33,578 bases of DNA, from assembly GCA_964480945.1 (NCBI GenBank), contig CAYZRX010000038.1:1-33578 (forward strand), read 5' to 3'. Below the pieces are notes generated by a model. It was not told where the DNA came from. It did not search any database and was given only the letters and a program-made list of their open reading frames with translations. Positions 20,226-29,181 of this stretch are shown here, one piece after another. The position numbers were made by a program, and so were the translations under genes. Every line of letters starts with the position of its first letter. The first letter of the stretch is position 1. Source of the DNA: VGWB01 sp964480945 (GTDB lineage: Bacteria > Bacteroidota > Ignavibacteria > UBA10030).

Positions 20226-23165
20226 ATGAATTTCAGATTGAGGCCGTTCCTCCTCGGTTTCCTACTCTTCCCCGCAGCTCTCAACGCGCAGTTCTACTCT
20301 CTCGAAACAAAACACCTGAGGCTGATCTACCTCTCGAAGGAGCACGAGTACATCACACCGCACCTCGCAATCTGCTTTGAGAACGCATTCCGGTTTCACT
20401 CGAAACTGTTCGATTATACGCCACCCGGACAGGTGACGGTTCTCTTGCAGGACTTCGGCGATTACGCGTCCGGGGGAGCCAATACGGTTCCGTTCAACCT
20501 CATCGGTATCGGCATTGCGCCGTTCAACTATGCCTACGAAACGATGCCGCCTTTGGAACGAATGACGATGATGATGAACCACGAGCTGGTTCATATCTTC
20601 ACGATGGACAAGCCGTCCCCGAGCAACAAGTTCTTCCGATCGCTCTTCTTCGGCAAGGTCGCACCGATACCGGAGTCGCCGCCGTCGATGCTCTATGCAT
20701 ACCTCACGAGCCCGCGGTGGGAGTCCCCCCGCTGGTTCATCGAAGGGATCGCCGTGTTCCTCGAAACGTGGATGGGCGGCGGGCTGGGACGCGCACAGAG
20801 TCCGTATGACGAGATGGTGTTCAGAACGATGGTGCGTGATAGCGCCTACTTCTACGACGTCGTCGGACTGGAGTCGGAAGCCACCAAGGTTGACTTTCAG
20901 GTTGGCGCCACCTCCTATCTATATGGCACCCGCTTCGTCAGCTACCTCGCTCTGCAGTATGGCCCGAAGAAGCTCATCGAGTGGTACAGTCAGACGGACA
21001 GCAGCAAGGGGAACTTCTCGTCCGAGTTCGAGCGGGTGTACGGGGTCTCACTGGACACGGAGTGGTCGAAATGGATCGACTGGGAACACCGGTGGCAGCG
21101 GGCGAATCTCGATTCTCTTGAGCTCAACCCGATCACGCGGTTCCGTCCCCTGGCCCGCGAGGGTCTCGGTTCGGTCTCGCGTGCCTTCTACGACCCGTCG
21201 AGCAAGGAGCTGTACGTGGCCATCAGGTATCCCGGGCAAACGGCCCACATCGCCGCCATCAACGTCGAGACGGGCGCGTTCCGAAAGATCCATGATGTCC
21301 GTGGTGCTGCTCTGTTCTATGTCACCTCTCTTGCCTATGATCCGGCCTCGCGGACGTTGTTCTACACCGCTGACAACAATAATTGGCGGAGCCTTTATGC
21401 GCTCGACCTCGGGACCGGCCGAGCGAGGTTGCTCCTCGAAGACGTTCGAGTGGGAGACCTGGCGTTCAATCAGAAGGACAGATCGATCTGGGGAGTCCGG
21501 CACAAGAACGGCGTCTCCACGCTGGTGAGGATCCCTTATCCCTACAACGATTGGAATTCGATCTACACGTTGGACTACGGGAAGGATCTCTTTGACATCG
21601 ACGTCTCGCCGGATGGCTCGATGTTGACAGGCGCCCTTTCGCTGATCAACGGTCAGCAGCTTCTGATCAAGATGGATATCGAGAAGCTCCTCAACGGCGA
21701 TACGTCGCACGAAGTCCTTTACGATTTTGAAGATTACAACCCCGAGAACTTCATCTTTTCTCCCGATGGGAAGTTTCTCTATGGCAGCACCTACTTCAGC
21801 GGCGTGTCGAACGTTGTTCGGTATGACTTCGCAAAGAAAGATACGGCATGGCTTACGAATACGGAATCCGGCTTCTTCAGACCGGTGCCCGTTTCGGACG
21901 ATTCGTTGATCGCCTTCCACTACACCGGTAAGGGGTTTGTCCCGGCGATGATTGCCAACCAGGCGGTCGAGAGCGTGAGTGCGATCCGCTTCCTCGGAAC
22001 GACGATCGAAAAACGGTATCCGGTGTTGGATTCGTGGCACCTGAAGCCTCCCTCGCCAGCCACCATCAATCTCGATTCCATCATGACGTATTCCGGGGAC
22101 TACAGTCCGTCCAAGGCGTTCAGGCTTGCCTCCATCTATCCGGTTGTCGAAGGGTACAAGGACTTTCCCGCGTACGGCCTGAGGTTCAACCTTGCAGAGC
22201 CGACCACGCTTCATCGAATGGACCTCACCGTCTCGTATTCCCCGAATCAATTGCTGTCGGAGAAGGAGCGGCTCCACGCTGCCTTCAACTATCAGTTCTG
22301 GCAGTGGCGGATCGGGGCGACGTATAATGGGGCTGATTTCTACGATCTGTTCGGGCCGACGAAGTTAAGCAGGAAGGGAAACTCGTTGACGATCGAACAC
22401 AAAGACTACCTCATCTATCACGAGCCCGAGACCATGGACTACCGGATCAGCCTCGGCGGCTATTGGGGGTTGGAGCGGCTGCCGGATTTTCAGAACGTTC
22501 CCACATCGCTCGACAGGTTCCTTTCGTTCGACGCGCGGCTCAACTACAAGAACACGGTGAAATCCCTCGGGGCCGTCGAGGAGGAGCAGGGGATCCAGGC
22601 CCAAGCCGCCTCCCACGCAAACTACGTCAGCGGCGAGCTGATCCCTCGCGTCCTTGCCGACTTCGACTACGGCACGCTCCTGCCCATCAGTCATTCGTCC
22701 CTCTGGTTCCGAAGCTCGGCCGGGTATTCCTTCGGCAAATCCGACGAGCCCTTTGCCAATTTCTACTTCGGCGGTTTCGGCAACAACTGGATCGACCACG
22801 GAGCAATCTGGCGTTACCGCGAGGACTACAGTTTTCCCGGGGTAGAATTGAACGGGATCGGCGGCATCAACTACGCGAAAGCGATGCTGGAGTGGGATCT
22901 TCCTCCGATTCGATTTCGGCGGTTCGGCGTTCCGAAGCTTTACTGCAACTGGACGCGGCTCGCTCTTTTCTCTTCGGCCATCGTGACGAACCTTGACCGC
23001 GAGGCGAACCGCCGCACGTTCTCGAACGCCGGCGCGCAAGCCGATTTTAGGCTGGTGATCTTCTCCTCCCTCGAATCGACATTCTCCCTCGGCTACGCCG
23101 TCGCCGTCGAGCGCGACCAGCGCTACTCGAAGGAATTCATGATTTCCCTGAAGATCCTGCAGTAG
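20226..23165 (+). CDS. Secreted gluzincin-like metalloprotease with propeller and outer-membrane barrel domains
   Basis: A 979-residue exported protein. Signal peptide 1-21 (LRPFLLGFLLFPAALNA). The N-domain (about 22-330) is a peptidase-MA-like zinc metalloprotease: the motif HELVH at 119-123 gives two His ligands and the catalytic Glu, and E174 in WFIEGIAVFLE is the likely third ligand. The middle (about 350-640) is a beta propeller with irregular blades, some marked by SPDG motifs (VSPDGSMLTG, FSPDGKFLYG). The C-terminal part (about 690-979) has many alternating aromatic strands and looks like an outer-membrane beta barrel (FYFGGFGNNW, final SLKILQ). ATG 20226 is chosen for its signal peptide and GGGAGAG upstream; the open frame extends back to 20049 without meaning. 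Substrate unknown. Confidence 0.82.
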   Translation: MNFRLRPFLLGFLLFPAALNAQFYSLETKHLRLIYLSKEHEYITPHLAICFENAFRFHSKLFDYTPPGQVTVLLQDFGDYASGGANTVPFNLIGIGIAPFNYAYETMPPLERMTMMMNHELVHIFTMDKPSPSNKFFRSLFFGKVAPIPESPPSMLYAYLTSPRWESPRWFIEGIAVFLETWMGGGLGRAQSPYDEMVFRTMVRDSAYFYDVVGLESEATKVDFQVGATSYLYGTRFVSYLALQYGPKKLIEWYSQTDSSKGNFSSEFERVYGVSLDTEWSKWIDWEHRWQRANLDSLELNPITRFRPLAREGLGSVSRAFYDPSSKELYVAIRYPGQTAHIAAINVETGAFRKIHDVRGAALFYVTSLAYDPASRTLFYTADNNNWRSLYALDLGTGRARLLLEDVRVGDLAFNQKDRSIWGVRHKNGVSTLVRIPYPYNDWNSIYTLDYGKDLFDIDVSPDGSMLTGALSLINGQQLLIKMDIEKLLNGDTSHEVLYDFEDYNPENFIFSPDGKFLYGSTYFSGVSNVVRYDFAKKDTAWLTNTESGFFRPVPVSDDSLIAFHYTGKGFVPAMIANQAVESVSAIRFLGTTIEKRYPVLDSWHLKPPSPATINLDSIMTYSGDYSPSKAFRLASIYPVVEGYKDFPAYGLRFNLAEPTTLHRMDLTVSYSPNQLLSEKERLHAAFNYQFWQWRIGATYNGADFYDLFGPTKLSRKGNSLTIEHKDYLIYHEPETMDYRISLGGYWGLERLPDFQNVPTSLDRFLSFDARLNYKNTVKSLGAVEEEQGIQAQAASHANYVSGELIPRVLADFDYGTLLPISHSSLWFRSSAGYSFGKSDEPFANFYFGGFGNNWIDHGAIWRYREDYSFPGVELNGIGGINYAKAMLEWDLPPIRFRRFGVPKLYCNWTRLALFSSAIVTNLDREANRRTFSNAGAQADFRLVIFSSLESTFSLGYAVAVERDQRYSKEFMISLKILQ

Positions 23166-23185
23166 AATCTCAGCCGTCCGTATCA

Positions 23186-24220
23186 ATGTCTGCCTTGGCA
23201 CCCTTTGCTTTCATTCCGTTCATCGACCTCGCGGTCAGCATACTTCCGGTATTCGTCTTCCTTGGCTCTCTTGTCTTTCTCGACAGTTACAAGTTGGTCA
23301 AGATTCAGTCCGTCCTTGTCACGATCGTTCTGGGTTGTGTTGCCGGTCTCGTCTGCTACTTCCTCAATAACTGGGCAGTGGCCTTGTCGGGGGTGGATGT
23401 TGCCGTGTATCGTCGGTACGGCTCGCCGATCATCGAGGAGTTCGTCAAGGCGCTCTATGTTCTGTATCTTCTCCGATCAAAGAAAGTGGGATTCATGGTG
23501 GATGCGGCGATCTACGGATTCGCCATCGGCGCAGGGTTTGCGCTCGTCGAAAACGTCTACTATGTTCAGCAATTTCCGACCGCGAGTGTTCTCGTCTGGA
23601 TCGTCCGCGGCTTCGGCACGGCTCTGATGCACGGTGGAGCCACCGCGATCCTCGGCATCGCCTCCAAGAGCCTTGCCGATCGCGCTTCCTCCGAGGGTCT
23701 TCAGGTTTTCCTCCCCGGTTTCCTCGTTGCCGTCATCATCCATTCCTTCTACAACCATTTCTTCTTCCAGCCGATGACCTCGACGCTCCTGATCCTCATC
23801 ATCTTGCCGCTCGTGATGAGGACGGTGTTCCGGCAGAGTGAAAAGGGATTGCGGGCCTGGCTGCACGTAGGCTTCGACACCGATCAGGAGCTGCTGCGGA
23901 CGATGACGTCCGGCAACCTGTCGACGACTCCGGTCGGCATCTATCTTCAATCGCTTCAATCCAAGTTTCCCACGGATGTCGTTGTCGATATGCTCTGCTA
24001 TCTCCGCCTTCACGTTGAGCTCACCATCGAAGCGAAGGGGATCCTCCTCATGCGTCAGGCCGGCTTCGAGGTTCCGCCTGATCCTTCGGTCCGGGAAAAG
24101 TTCGCTGAGCTTCACACCCTCGCAAGGAACATCGGGCAGACGGGAAGACTCGCCCTTCTTCCATTCCTCCATACGAGCGGACGAGAGCTTTGGCAGCTCC
24201 ATATGCTCAATCAGAAGTGA
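23186..24220 (+). CDS. PrsW-family intramembrane metalloprotease with C-terminal extension
   Basis: A 344-residue multi-pass membrane protein. The PrsW/CPBP-like catalytic pattern is visible: E84-E85 in SPIIEEFVKALYV, E122 in GFALVENVYY, H149 in FGTALMHGG and H186/H191 in IIHSFYNHFF. About seven or eight membrane segments occupy residues 1-215. PrsW cleaves anti-sigma factors such as RsiW during stress signalling in Bacillus, so an anti-sigma factor 5 kb upstream is a candidate substrate; that is inference. After the membrane core comes a 125-residue soluble helical domain (about 218-344) beyond the usual family length, with LRAWLHVGFDTDQELLRTM and a later KFAELHTLARNIG helix. It starts 20 bp after the metalloprotease gene. 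Confidence 0.85.
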   Translation: MSALAPFAFIPFIDLAVSILPVFVFLGSLVFLDSYKLVKIQSVLVTIVLGCVAGLVCYFLNNWAVALSGVDVAVYRRYGSPIIEEFVKALYVLYLLRSKKVGFMVDAAIYGFAIGAGFALVENVYYVQQFPTASVLVWIVRGFGTALMHGGATAILGIASKSLADRASSEGLQVFLPGFLVAVIIHSFYNHFFFQPMTSTLLILIILPLVMRTVFRQSEKGLRAWLHVGFDTDQELLRTMTSGNLSTTPVGIYLQSLQSKFPTDVVVDMLCYLRLHVELTIEAKGILLMRQAGFEVPPDPSVREKFAELHTLARNIGQTGRLALLPFLHTSGRELWQLHMLNQK

Positions 24221-24291
24221 TGCTCGCGCCGTTGCGCTCTTGACTCTATCCTCCTCGCAGAACCGTTGAACTCTTGCCCCTCCCTCTGACC

Positions 24292-24335
24292 ATTCCCACC
24301 ATCGGGATGCATTCGCAGGCGTGGGAATCGCATCC
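24292..24335 (+). other. Overlapping stems with pseudoknot topology
   Basis: Stem A: ATTCCCAC (24292-24299) with GTGGGAAT (24321-24328). Stem B: GGATGC (24305-24310, inside the loop of A) with GCATCC (24330-24335, outside it). The order A1-B1-A2-B2 is that of an H-type pseudoknot or two alternative folds. It lies between PrsW and the transketolase gene, upstream of the predicted transketolase promoter. Confidence 0.35.
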
Positions 24336-24398
24336 ATTTCTTCGCCGCTGTATCCGAGTTTTATGAAACTTTTTCAATCTTGAGCGTTGGTACATAAG

Positions 24399-24429
24399 TT
24401 GTTTCGCTGAAAGCAAATACTTAACTTTG
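24399..24429 (+). promoter_or_regulatory. Bacteroidota-type promoter for the transketolase gene
   Basis: TAACTTTG at 24422-24429 matches the Bacteroidota -7 consensus TAnnTTTG. A TTG at 24399-24401 lies 20 nt upstream, near the expected -33 position. A GAAAGGAG ribosome binding site follows before ATG 24469. Confidence 0.45.
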
Positions 24430-24468
24430 TGCTGGAGCTCTTCGGCTTTCGCATGAAAGGAGCTTGCT

Positions 24469-26499
24469 ATGCCTCTCATCGATTCGCGGACAGGAGCTGT
24501 CCGAAAAGCGTATACGATCCCGGAACTTGAAGAAGCCGCCAATCTGATGCGCGGCTATGATTTGATCAGTCTCGCAGCCTCGGGATCGGGCCACGCGGGC
24601 GGAACGCTGTCGATCATGGACATTACTGCAGCGCTCTATCTGCACGTCGCCCGGCTCGATCCGGAAAGCGCGGCATGGGCCGATCGGGACCGAATTGTCT
24701 GGTCGGCCGGCCACAAGGCGCCGAGCCTCTACCTGGGTTTGGGGATGGCGGGATTCTACGACGTGAAGGAAGTGGTCAAACTGAGGAAGCTCGGGAGCCC
24801 GTATCAGGGTCACCCGCACTGGCTCAAGCTGCCGGGAGTCGAAGTCTCCACAGGCTCGCTCGGGCAAGGACTGAGCATCGCCGTCGGTATGGCGCTGGGA
24901 ATTCGGCTCAACAAGTCCGAATCGCGCGTCTACTGCATCAACGGCGACGGCGAGCAGCAGGAAGGTCAGATCTGGGAAGCGGTGATGGAGGCAGGACACT
25001 ACAAGCTCGACAATCTCGTCAGCATCATCGACAGGAATCGTCTTCAGATTGATGGGTGGGTGAAGGATGTGATGAGTGTCGACCCGCTCGAGGAGCGGTA
25101 CCGGAGCTTCGGGTGGGACGTCCTCCACATCGACGGGCATAAGATGGGCGAAATTGTTCATGCGTTCGATCAAGCGAAGAAGATGAAAGGGAAACCGGTC
25201 GTCATCATCGCGGAGACCGTGAAGGGCAAGGGCGTGGACTTCATGGAGAACGTTGCGGGCTGGCACGGCAAAGCTCCGAGCATCGACGAGATGCGAAAGG
25301 GACTGACGCAGCTCGGCCTCGCGGACAAGCTTCCGGTCGATCAAATGCTCAACACCGCAACGGCCTATCAGAAGCACATGGAGGTCGAGCTCAACAACAA
25401 GATGCCGCGGTTCGGCCGTGACTACTGGTGGAACACCGACGAGCTGATGCGCGTCGACATGCAGCCGACGAGGAAGGGATTCGGCTCTGCACTGAAAGAG
25501 CTCGGCGGCGACGAGCGTGTGGTGTGTCTCGGTCTGGACATCTCCGGTTCGATCACCATAAGCGAATTCTATGACGGTCACCCGGAGCGGAAACCACGAT
25601 GGATCAGCGTCGGCATCGCCGAGCAGAGTGCGGTCTGCGTGGCTGCCGGTCTCGCCCGGGAGGGGAAGATCCCTGTCCTCGGCACCTACGGAACCTTTGC
25701 ACCGGGGCGTTGTTTGGATCAAATCAGGACGACGGTCTGCTACGGGGATCTCAACGTGTTGGTCGCCGGCGCTCATGGCGGCGTTTCTGTCGGTCCGGAT
25801 GGCGCAACGCACCAGGCACTGGAAGATTTGTTCCAGGTCTGCGGGCTTCCGAACATCAATGTCTCAGTACCGTGCGACGTGGTTGAGACTCGCAAAGCCA
25901 CAGCACACTTTTTGTTCGGCTTGCAGGGGCCGAAATTCATCCGGTTCGCACGCGAGGCGACGCCGATCGTAACGACCGAGCAAACACCGTTCAAGTTTGG
26001 CGAGGCAAACGTCATCCGGTTGCGCAAGGTGTCGCCGCGATTCATCGATGCGTTTGAGACGGTTCTGGCGTCGCGGTATGAACCGGAAGGTGAGGAAATA
26101 TCGATCATCGCCTGCGGCCCGATGGTGCCCGAGGCGATGCGCGCGGCCTACATCCTCAAGCAGGAATACGACCTCGAAACCCGGGTGGTGAATATGCACA
26201 CCCTCAAACCGCTGGACGCAAAGGCGATTGTGAGCGCAGCGAAGGACACCGGCATCGTCGTGACGGCAGAGGAGCATCAGATCGGTGGACTCGCGGATCG
26301 GGTGTGCCGCATCATCACGGAATCACCGGAGCTGTTCCATCTCCCCGTCATCACCGGTTCCATCGGCGTCAAAGACCGGTTTGGCGAGTCGGGGGCGCCG
26401 TGGGAGTTGATCAAAGAGTTCGAAGTGAGCGCGGAGCATATTGCACGAAAAGCCTACGAGCTCTTCGAACTGAAGAAGAAGGCAGTCGCGATTCACTAA
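24469..26499 (+). CDS. tkt: Transketolase (single chain)
   Basis: A 676-residue thiamine-diphosphate enzyme of the non-oxidative pentose phosphate pathway, transferring two-carbon units between sugar phosphates. Conserved features: H42 (GSGHAGG), H82 (SAGHKAPS), H115 (QGHPHW), the ThDP motif beginning GDGEQQEG (159-166) and ending near IIDRNRLQIDG, and E385 in GIAEQSAVCVAAGLA as the glutamate that activates the cofactor. The C-terminal domain contains EEHQIGGLADRV. The sequence resembles fused forms of the split N- and C-half transketolases more than the classical E. coli TktA. It begins after a strong GAAAGGAG and is followed 54 bp later by an aminotransferase gene, probably in the same transcript. 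Confidence 0.93.
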   Translation: MPLIDSRTGAVRKAYTIPELEEAANLMRGYDLISLAASGSGHAGGTLSIMDITAALYLHVARLDPESAAWADRDRIVWSAGHKAPSLYLGLGMAGFYDVKEVVKLRKLGSPYQGHPHWLKLPGVEVSTGSLGQGLSIAVGMALGIRLNKSESRVYCINGDGEQQEGQIWEAVMEAGHYKLDNLVSIIDRNRLQIDGWVKDVMSVDPLEERYRSFGWDVLHIDGHKMGEIVHAFDQAKKMKGKPVVIIAETVKGKGVDFMENVAGWHGKAPSIDEMRKGLTQLGLADKLPVDQMLNTATAYQKHMEVELNNKMPRFGRDYWWNTDELMRVDMQPTRKGFGSALKELGGDERVVCLGLDISGSITISEFYDGHPERKPRWISVGIAEQSAVCVAAGLAREGKIPVLGTYGTFAPGRCLDQIRTTVCYGDLNVLVAGAHGGVSVGPDGATHQALEDLFQVCGLPNINVSVPCDVVETRKATAHFLFGLQGPKFIRFAREATPIVTTEQTPFKFGEANVIRLRKVSPRFIDAFETVLASRYEPEGEEISIIACGPMVPEAMRAAYILKQEYDLETRVVNMHTLKPLDAKAIVSAAKDTGIVVTAEEHQIGGLADRVCRIITESPELFHLPVITGSIGVKDRFGESGAPWELIKEFEVSAEHIARKAYELFELKKKAVAIH

Positions 26500-26553
26500 G
26501 AGGACATCGGCATTCAAGCCAGAAACCAAAAAGAGCTTTTTGACAGGTGACGT

Positions 26554-27795
26554 ATGAAACTCGCAGAACGAATGTCAAGACTGGGCACCGAGACGGCGTT
26601 TGACGTCCTGGCGGAAATCAACGAATTGAGGGCGAAAGGCCGGAACATCATCGCTCTCTCCATCGGAGAGCCGGCGTGCAATACCGCCGAGTTCATCAAA
26701 GACGCGGGGAAGAAAGCGCTCGATGAGAACCAGACCCACTACGGGCCGTCCGCGGGCCTTCCGGAATTTCGCCGTGTCATAGCGGACTACGTTTCGAAGA
26801 CCAGAGGGCTGCGGTTCGAGCCCGACGAGATCGTCGTCGTGCCGGGAGGGAAACCGGTGCTCTTCTTCAGCGTCCTGGCGACCGTCGAGGAGGGAGATGA
26901 GGTCATCTACCCGCTGCCGGGATATCCGATTTACGAGTCGATGGCGAATTTCGTGGGGGCGAAGGCGGTGCCGCTGCGCCTGCGCGAAGAGAGGGGGTTC
27001 ACCTTCGATATCCAGGAGCTTCGCTCGAAGATCACGGATCGAACCAAGATGGTGATCGTCAACTCTCCTCAGAACCCGACCGGCGGAATCATACCGAAGC
27101 AGGATCTTCACGAGATCGCGGAGTTGGCCCTGAAGCACGACTTCTGGGTGCTCTCCGACGAGATCTACACGCGCATCGTCTACGAAGGTAAGGCGGAGAG
27201 CATCGTCCAGTTCCCCGGCATGAAGGAGCGGACGATCATTCTCGACGGCCATTCGAAGACGTACGCGATGACCGGTTGGCGTCTGGGCTACGGCGTCATG
27301 CCGAAACATCTCGCGGCGCAGGTCACGCGGCTGATGACCAATTCTGCCTCCTGCACGGCGACCTTCACGCAGTTTGCCGGCATGGCCGCTTTGCTCGGCC
27401 CGCAGGACTCCGTCGACGAGATGGTGCGAGACTTCCGGGTGAACCGCGATCTCATTGTCGAGGGTCTCAATAAGATCGAAGGCTTCTCCTGCAAAAAGCC
27501 GGCCGGTGCATTCTATGTCTATCCGAATGTGACCAAAGCATGCCGCAAGCACGGATTCAAGGACTCCAAACAGCTCCAGCAGTTCCTGCTGCACAAAGCC
27601 GGCGTCGCCGTCCTCGGGCAGCATTGCTTCGGCACGAGAACGAAGGACGAGGACCAGGAATACGTCAGGCTGTCGTATGTATCTTCCGCGGCGGACCTCA
27701 AAGAGGCCCTCCACCGCATAGAAACCTCGCTGAAGAATCGCGGCCTCGTCGAGGAATTCTTCGGGGAACAGAAAGCCGGAGAGCTCGTGAAGTGA
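26554..27795 (+). CDS. PLP-dependent aminotransferase, class I/II (aspartate-aminotransferase-like)
   Basis: A 413-residue fold-type I aminotransferase. PLP contacts: N174 (NSPQNPTGG), D202 and Y205 (SDEIYTRIVYEG), K235 forming the Schiff base in DGHSKTYAMTGWRLGY, and R243. A substrate-binding Arg lies in EYVRLSYVSS near the C-terminus. The N-terminal IGEP motif is followed by ACNTAEF instead of the usual D-F-D-T-P, a small departure that may affect substrate choice. The amino-acid substrate cannot be given from sequence. AGGTGA lies before ATG 26554. The transcript ends at the strong terminator 23 bp downstream. Confidence 0.92.
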   Translation: MKLAERMSRLGTETAFDVLAEINELRAKGRNIIALSIGEPACNTAEFIKDAGKKALDENQTHYGPSAGLPEFRRVIADYVSKTRGLRFEPDEIVVVPGGKPVLFFSVLATVEEGDEVIYPLPGYPIYESMANFVGAKAVPLRLREERGFTFDIQELRSKITDRTKMVIVNSPQNPTGGIIPKQDLHEIAELALKHDFWVLSDEIYTRIVYEGKAESIVQFPGMKERTIILDGHSKTYAMTGWRLGYGVMPKHLAAQVTRLMTNSASCTATFTQFAGMAALLGPQDSVDEMVRDFRVNRDLIVEGLNKIEGFSCKKPAGAFYVYPNVTKACRKHGFKDSKQLQQFLLHKAGVAVLGQHCFGTRTKDEDQEYVRLSYVSSAADLKEALHRIETSLKNRGLVEEFFGEQKAGELVK

Positions 27796-27817
27796 GTGAA
27801 GCTCTTGTCGAGCACGG

Positions 27818-27845
27818 AGTCCGGTCGGCGACCGGACTTTTTTTT
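27818..27845 (+). terminator. Rho-independent terminator after the aminotransferase
   Basis: AGTCCGGTC (27818-27826) and GACCGGACT (27830-27838) form a perfect 9-bp stem with a 3-nt loop, followed by eight T in all (27838-27845). Confidence 0.95.
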
Positions 27846-27959
27846 GTACGCTAGCGTCGTGGTGTTCGGGATCAGACCGAGCCGTCGCTAGTGCCGTTCC
27901 AAATAAGTCTTCTGGTGTTTTCTTGAGCGGCTCGATATATGAAACAGACCCCATCCTGA

Positions 27960-28080
27960 CCTTCCCCTCAGAGGGGAAGGGGCTTTGTTCCCTCTCCTCC
28001 ACGTTGTTTGTGTCCAGACGATCTTTGTCGGGATCAGGAGAGGGTTAGTCCCAAAGGGATCCCTTCGGGAGGTGAGGTCT
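27960..28080. repeat. Palindrome-rich intergenic mosaic
   Basis: The 380-bp spacer between the terminator and the minus-strand gene holds no gene. CCTTCCCCTC (27960-27969) and GAGGGGAAGG (27971-27980) form a near-perfect palindrome. CCCTCTCCT (27990-27998) pairs with AGGAGAGGG (28036-28044). AAGGGATCCCTT follows, then GGGAGGTGAGG. Such pyrimidine/purine dyads are common in dispersed intergenic repeats of related genomes, from memory. Further on, CTCAC/GTGAG flanks a TTTC loop near 28170-28183. Confidence 0.5.
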
Positions 28081-28227
28081 GAAGAACACAAGATTATTTT
28101 TTGGTGATGGCACTAGGTTCCCGGAGCGGGGAAGGAGGCAGCACATTTCTGTCCCGACGGGATGTACTCACTTTCGTGAGACGCTATCGGGCTGTCGAAG
28201 GGGACCATAGAAAGGCCGGGGTTCTCC

Positions 28228-28779
28228 CTATCTGAACTGCTCGATGCGATAAGCGTGCGCCTCTCCACCGCCCGCAGGCAAATAAACCGAAACACCGTTT
28301 GAGTAGATCTTCTCCCTGTCTCCATTGCAGGTGGAGAGAAGGATGTATTTGTCCGTCGCCTCCGTGATGGAATCGTAGATGATCCCGTCCTTGATGTTGC
28401 AGGTGCCCGGCGAGAACAAGCCGGCGTTGATCTCCATGGGTGCTTCGCTATTGGTCGGCTGGAAGACATTTTCCTTGTAAAACGTCAGCGTCCCACCCGG
28501 GAACTGACGTATACGCAGCACCTGCTTTCTTGCCATCCCCTTCGCGTGATACCGTACCTGGGAAGCACCGCAGTAAATGTTTTGCGAGACGCTATCACCG
28601 CTCGCCGCGATGACGAAATAGTGGGTGTCCGTGTAGATCGTGAACGACCCATCAGGCAGAAGCCAGACGCCCTTGCGCCATTCTGCGAGTCTCGATGCAG
28701 CCTATTCGGACCGAGGCAGAAAGGACACACTCGAGAGGGAGAGGACGGTCAAGACTACCAGAGGCAATTGTTTTGTCAT
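28228..28779 (-). pseudogene. Secreted protein gene interrupted by an in-frame TAG
   Basis: On the minus strand a gene starts at ATG 28779 after a strong AAAGGAGG. It encodes a signal peptide (MTKQLPLVVLTVLSLSSVSF), reaches TAG at 28704-28702 (codon 26) and then stays open in the same frame for 157 codons to a TAG at 28230-28228. Without the stop it would be a 183-residue exported protein; CAG (Gln) to TAG is one change away. The body contains EWRKGVWLLPDGSFTIYTDT, a Cys in NIYCGAS, GTCNIKDGI and KYILLSTCNGDREK; I do not recognise a family. It looks like a small beta-rich secreted domain. Explanations: recent pseudogene, sequencing or assembly error, strain polymorphism, or stop read-through. 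Apart from the stop the frame is intact, so decay would be very recent. Confidence 0.7.
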
Positions 28780-29181
28780 AGAAACCTCCTTTGGTTGGAA
28801 TCGTTGGGGGGAACTTGATGTTCCAAGCCGGTGAGTTTCAACCTCGCGTTACGAGGATCCGCCGAGCTAAGTTTCACACCGAGGAACAGTCCGCATTCGT
28901 CGTCCCCTGGCTGCACCTCTTACGCAGTGAAGTGGACGCAAAAGTGTACTCTTGGGCTTCCGGGGATCCGCCAGGATCGTGAGAAGTATTCTCCGATCGG
29001 CGCGCGGCGTGGATCAGTTGACGAATGGGTCGCGCGCTGAGTGTCAGCGGTCGGCTTGGCGGTGCATGCGGCGGATGGGCGATGAGCATCAGAAGAACGG
29101 TGGAATAGGACGCGACGTTGGCATCTCAAAGGGAATTTCTTTACTTTGGACGAAAGTATCCGCACGCTCGAAAATTATCGT
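28780..29181. other. 400-bp divergent spacer
   Basis: Lies between the minus-strand secreted gene and the second TonB-dependent receptor, so it should carry promoters for both. I see small hairpins (CCTCG/CGAGG near 28842-28856; GCGCGCG 29000-29006 with CGCGCGC 29031-29037) but no promoter I would defend, and no supported gene. Confidence 0.4.

Noticed and set aside
28183..28596. 11-nt direct repeat GAGACGCTATC in the spacer and inside the interrupted gene
   Set aside because: Short, with no flanking similarity; could be chance, and no element ends are visible.
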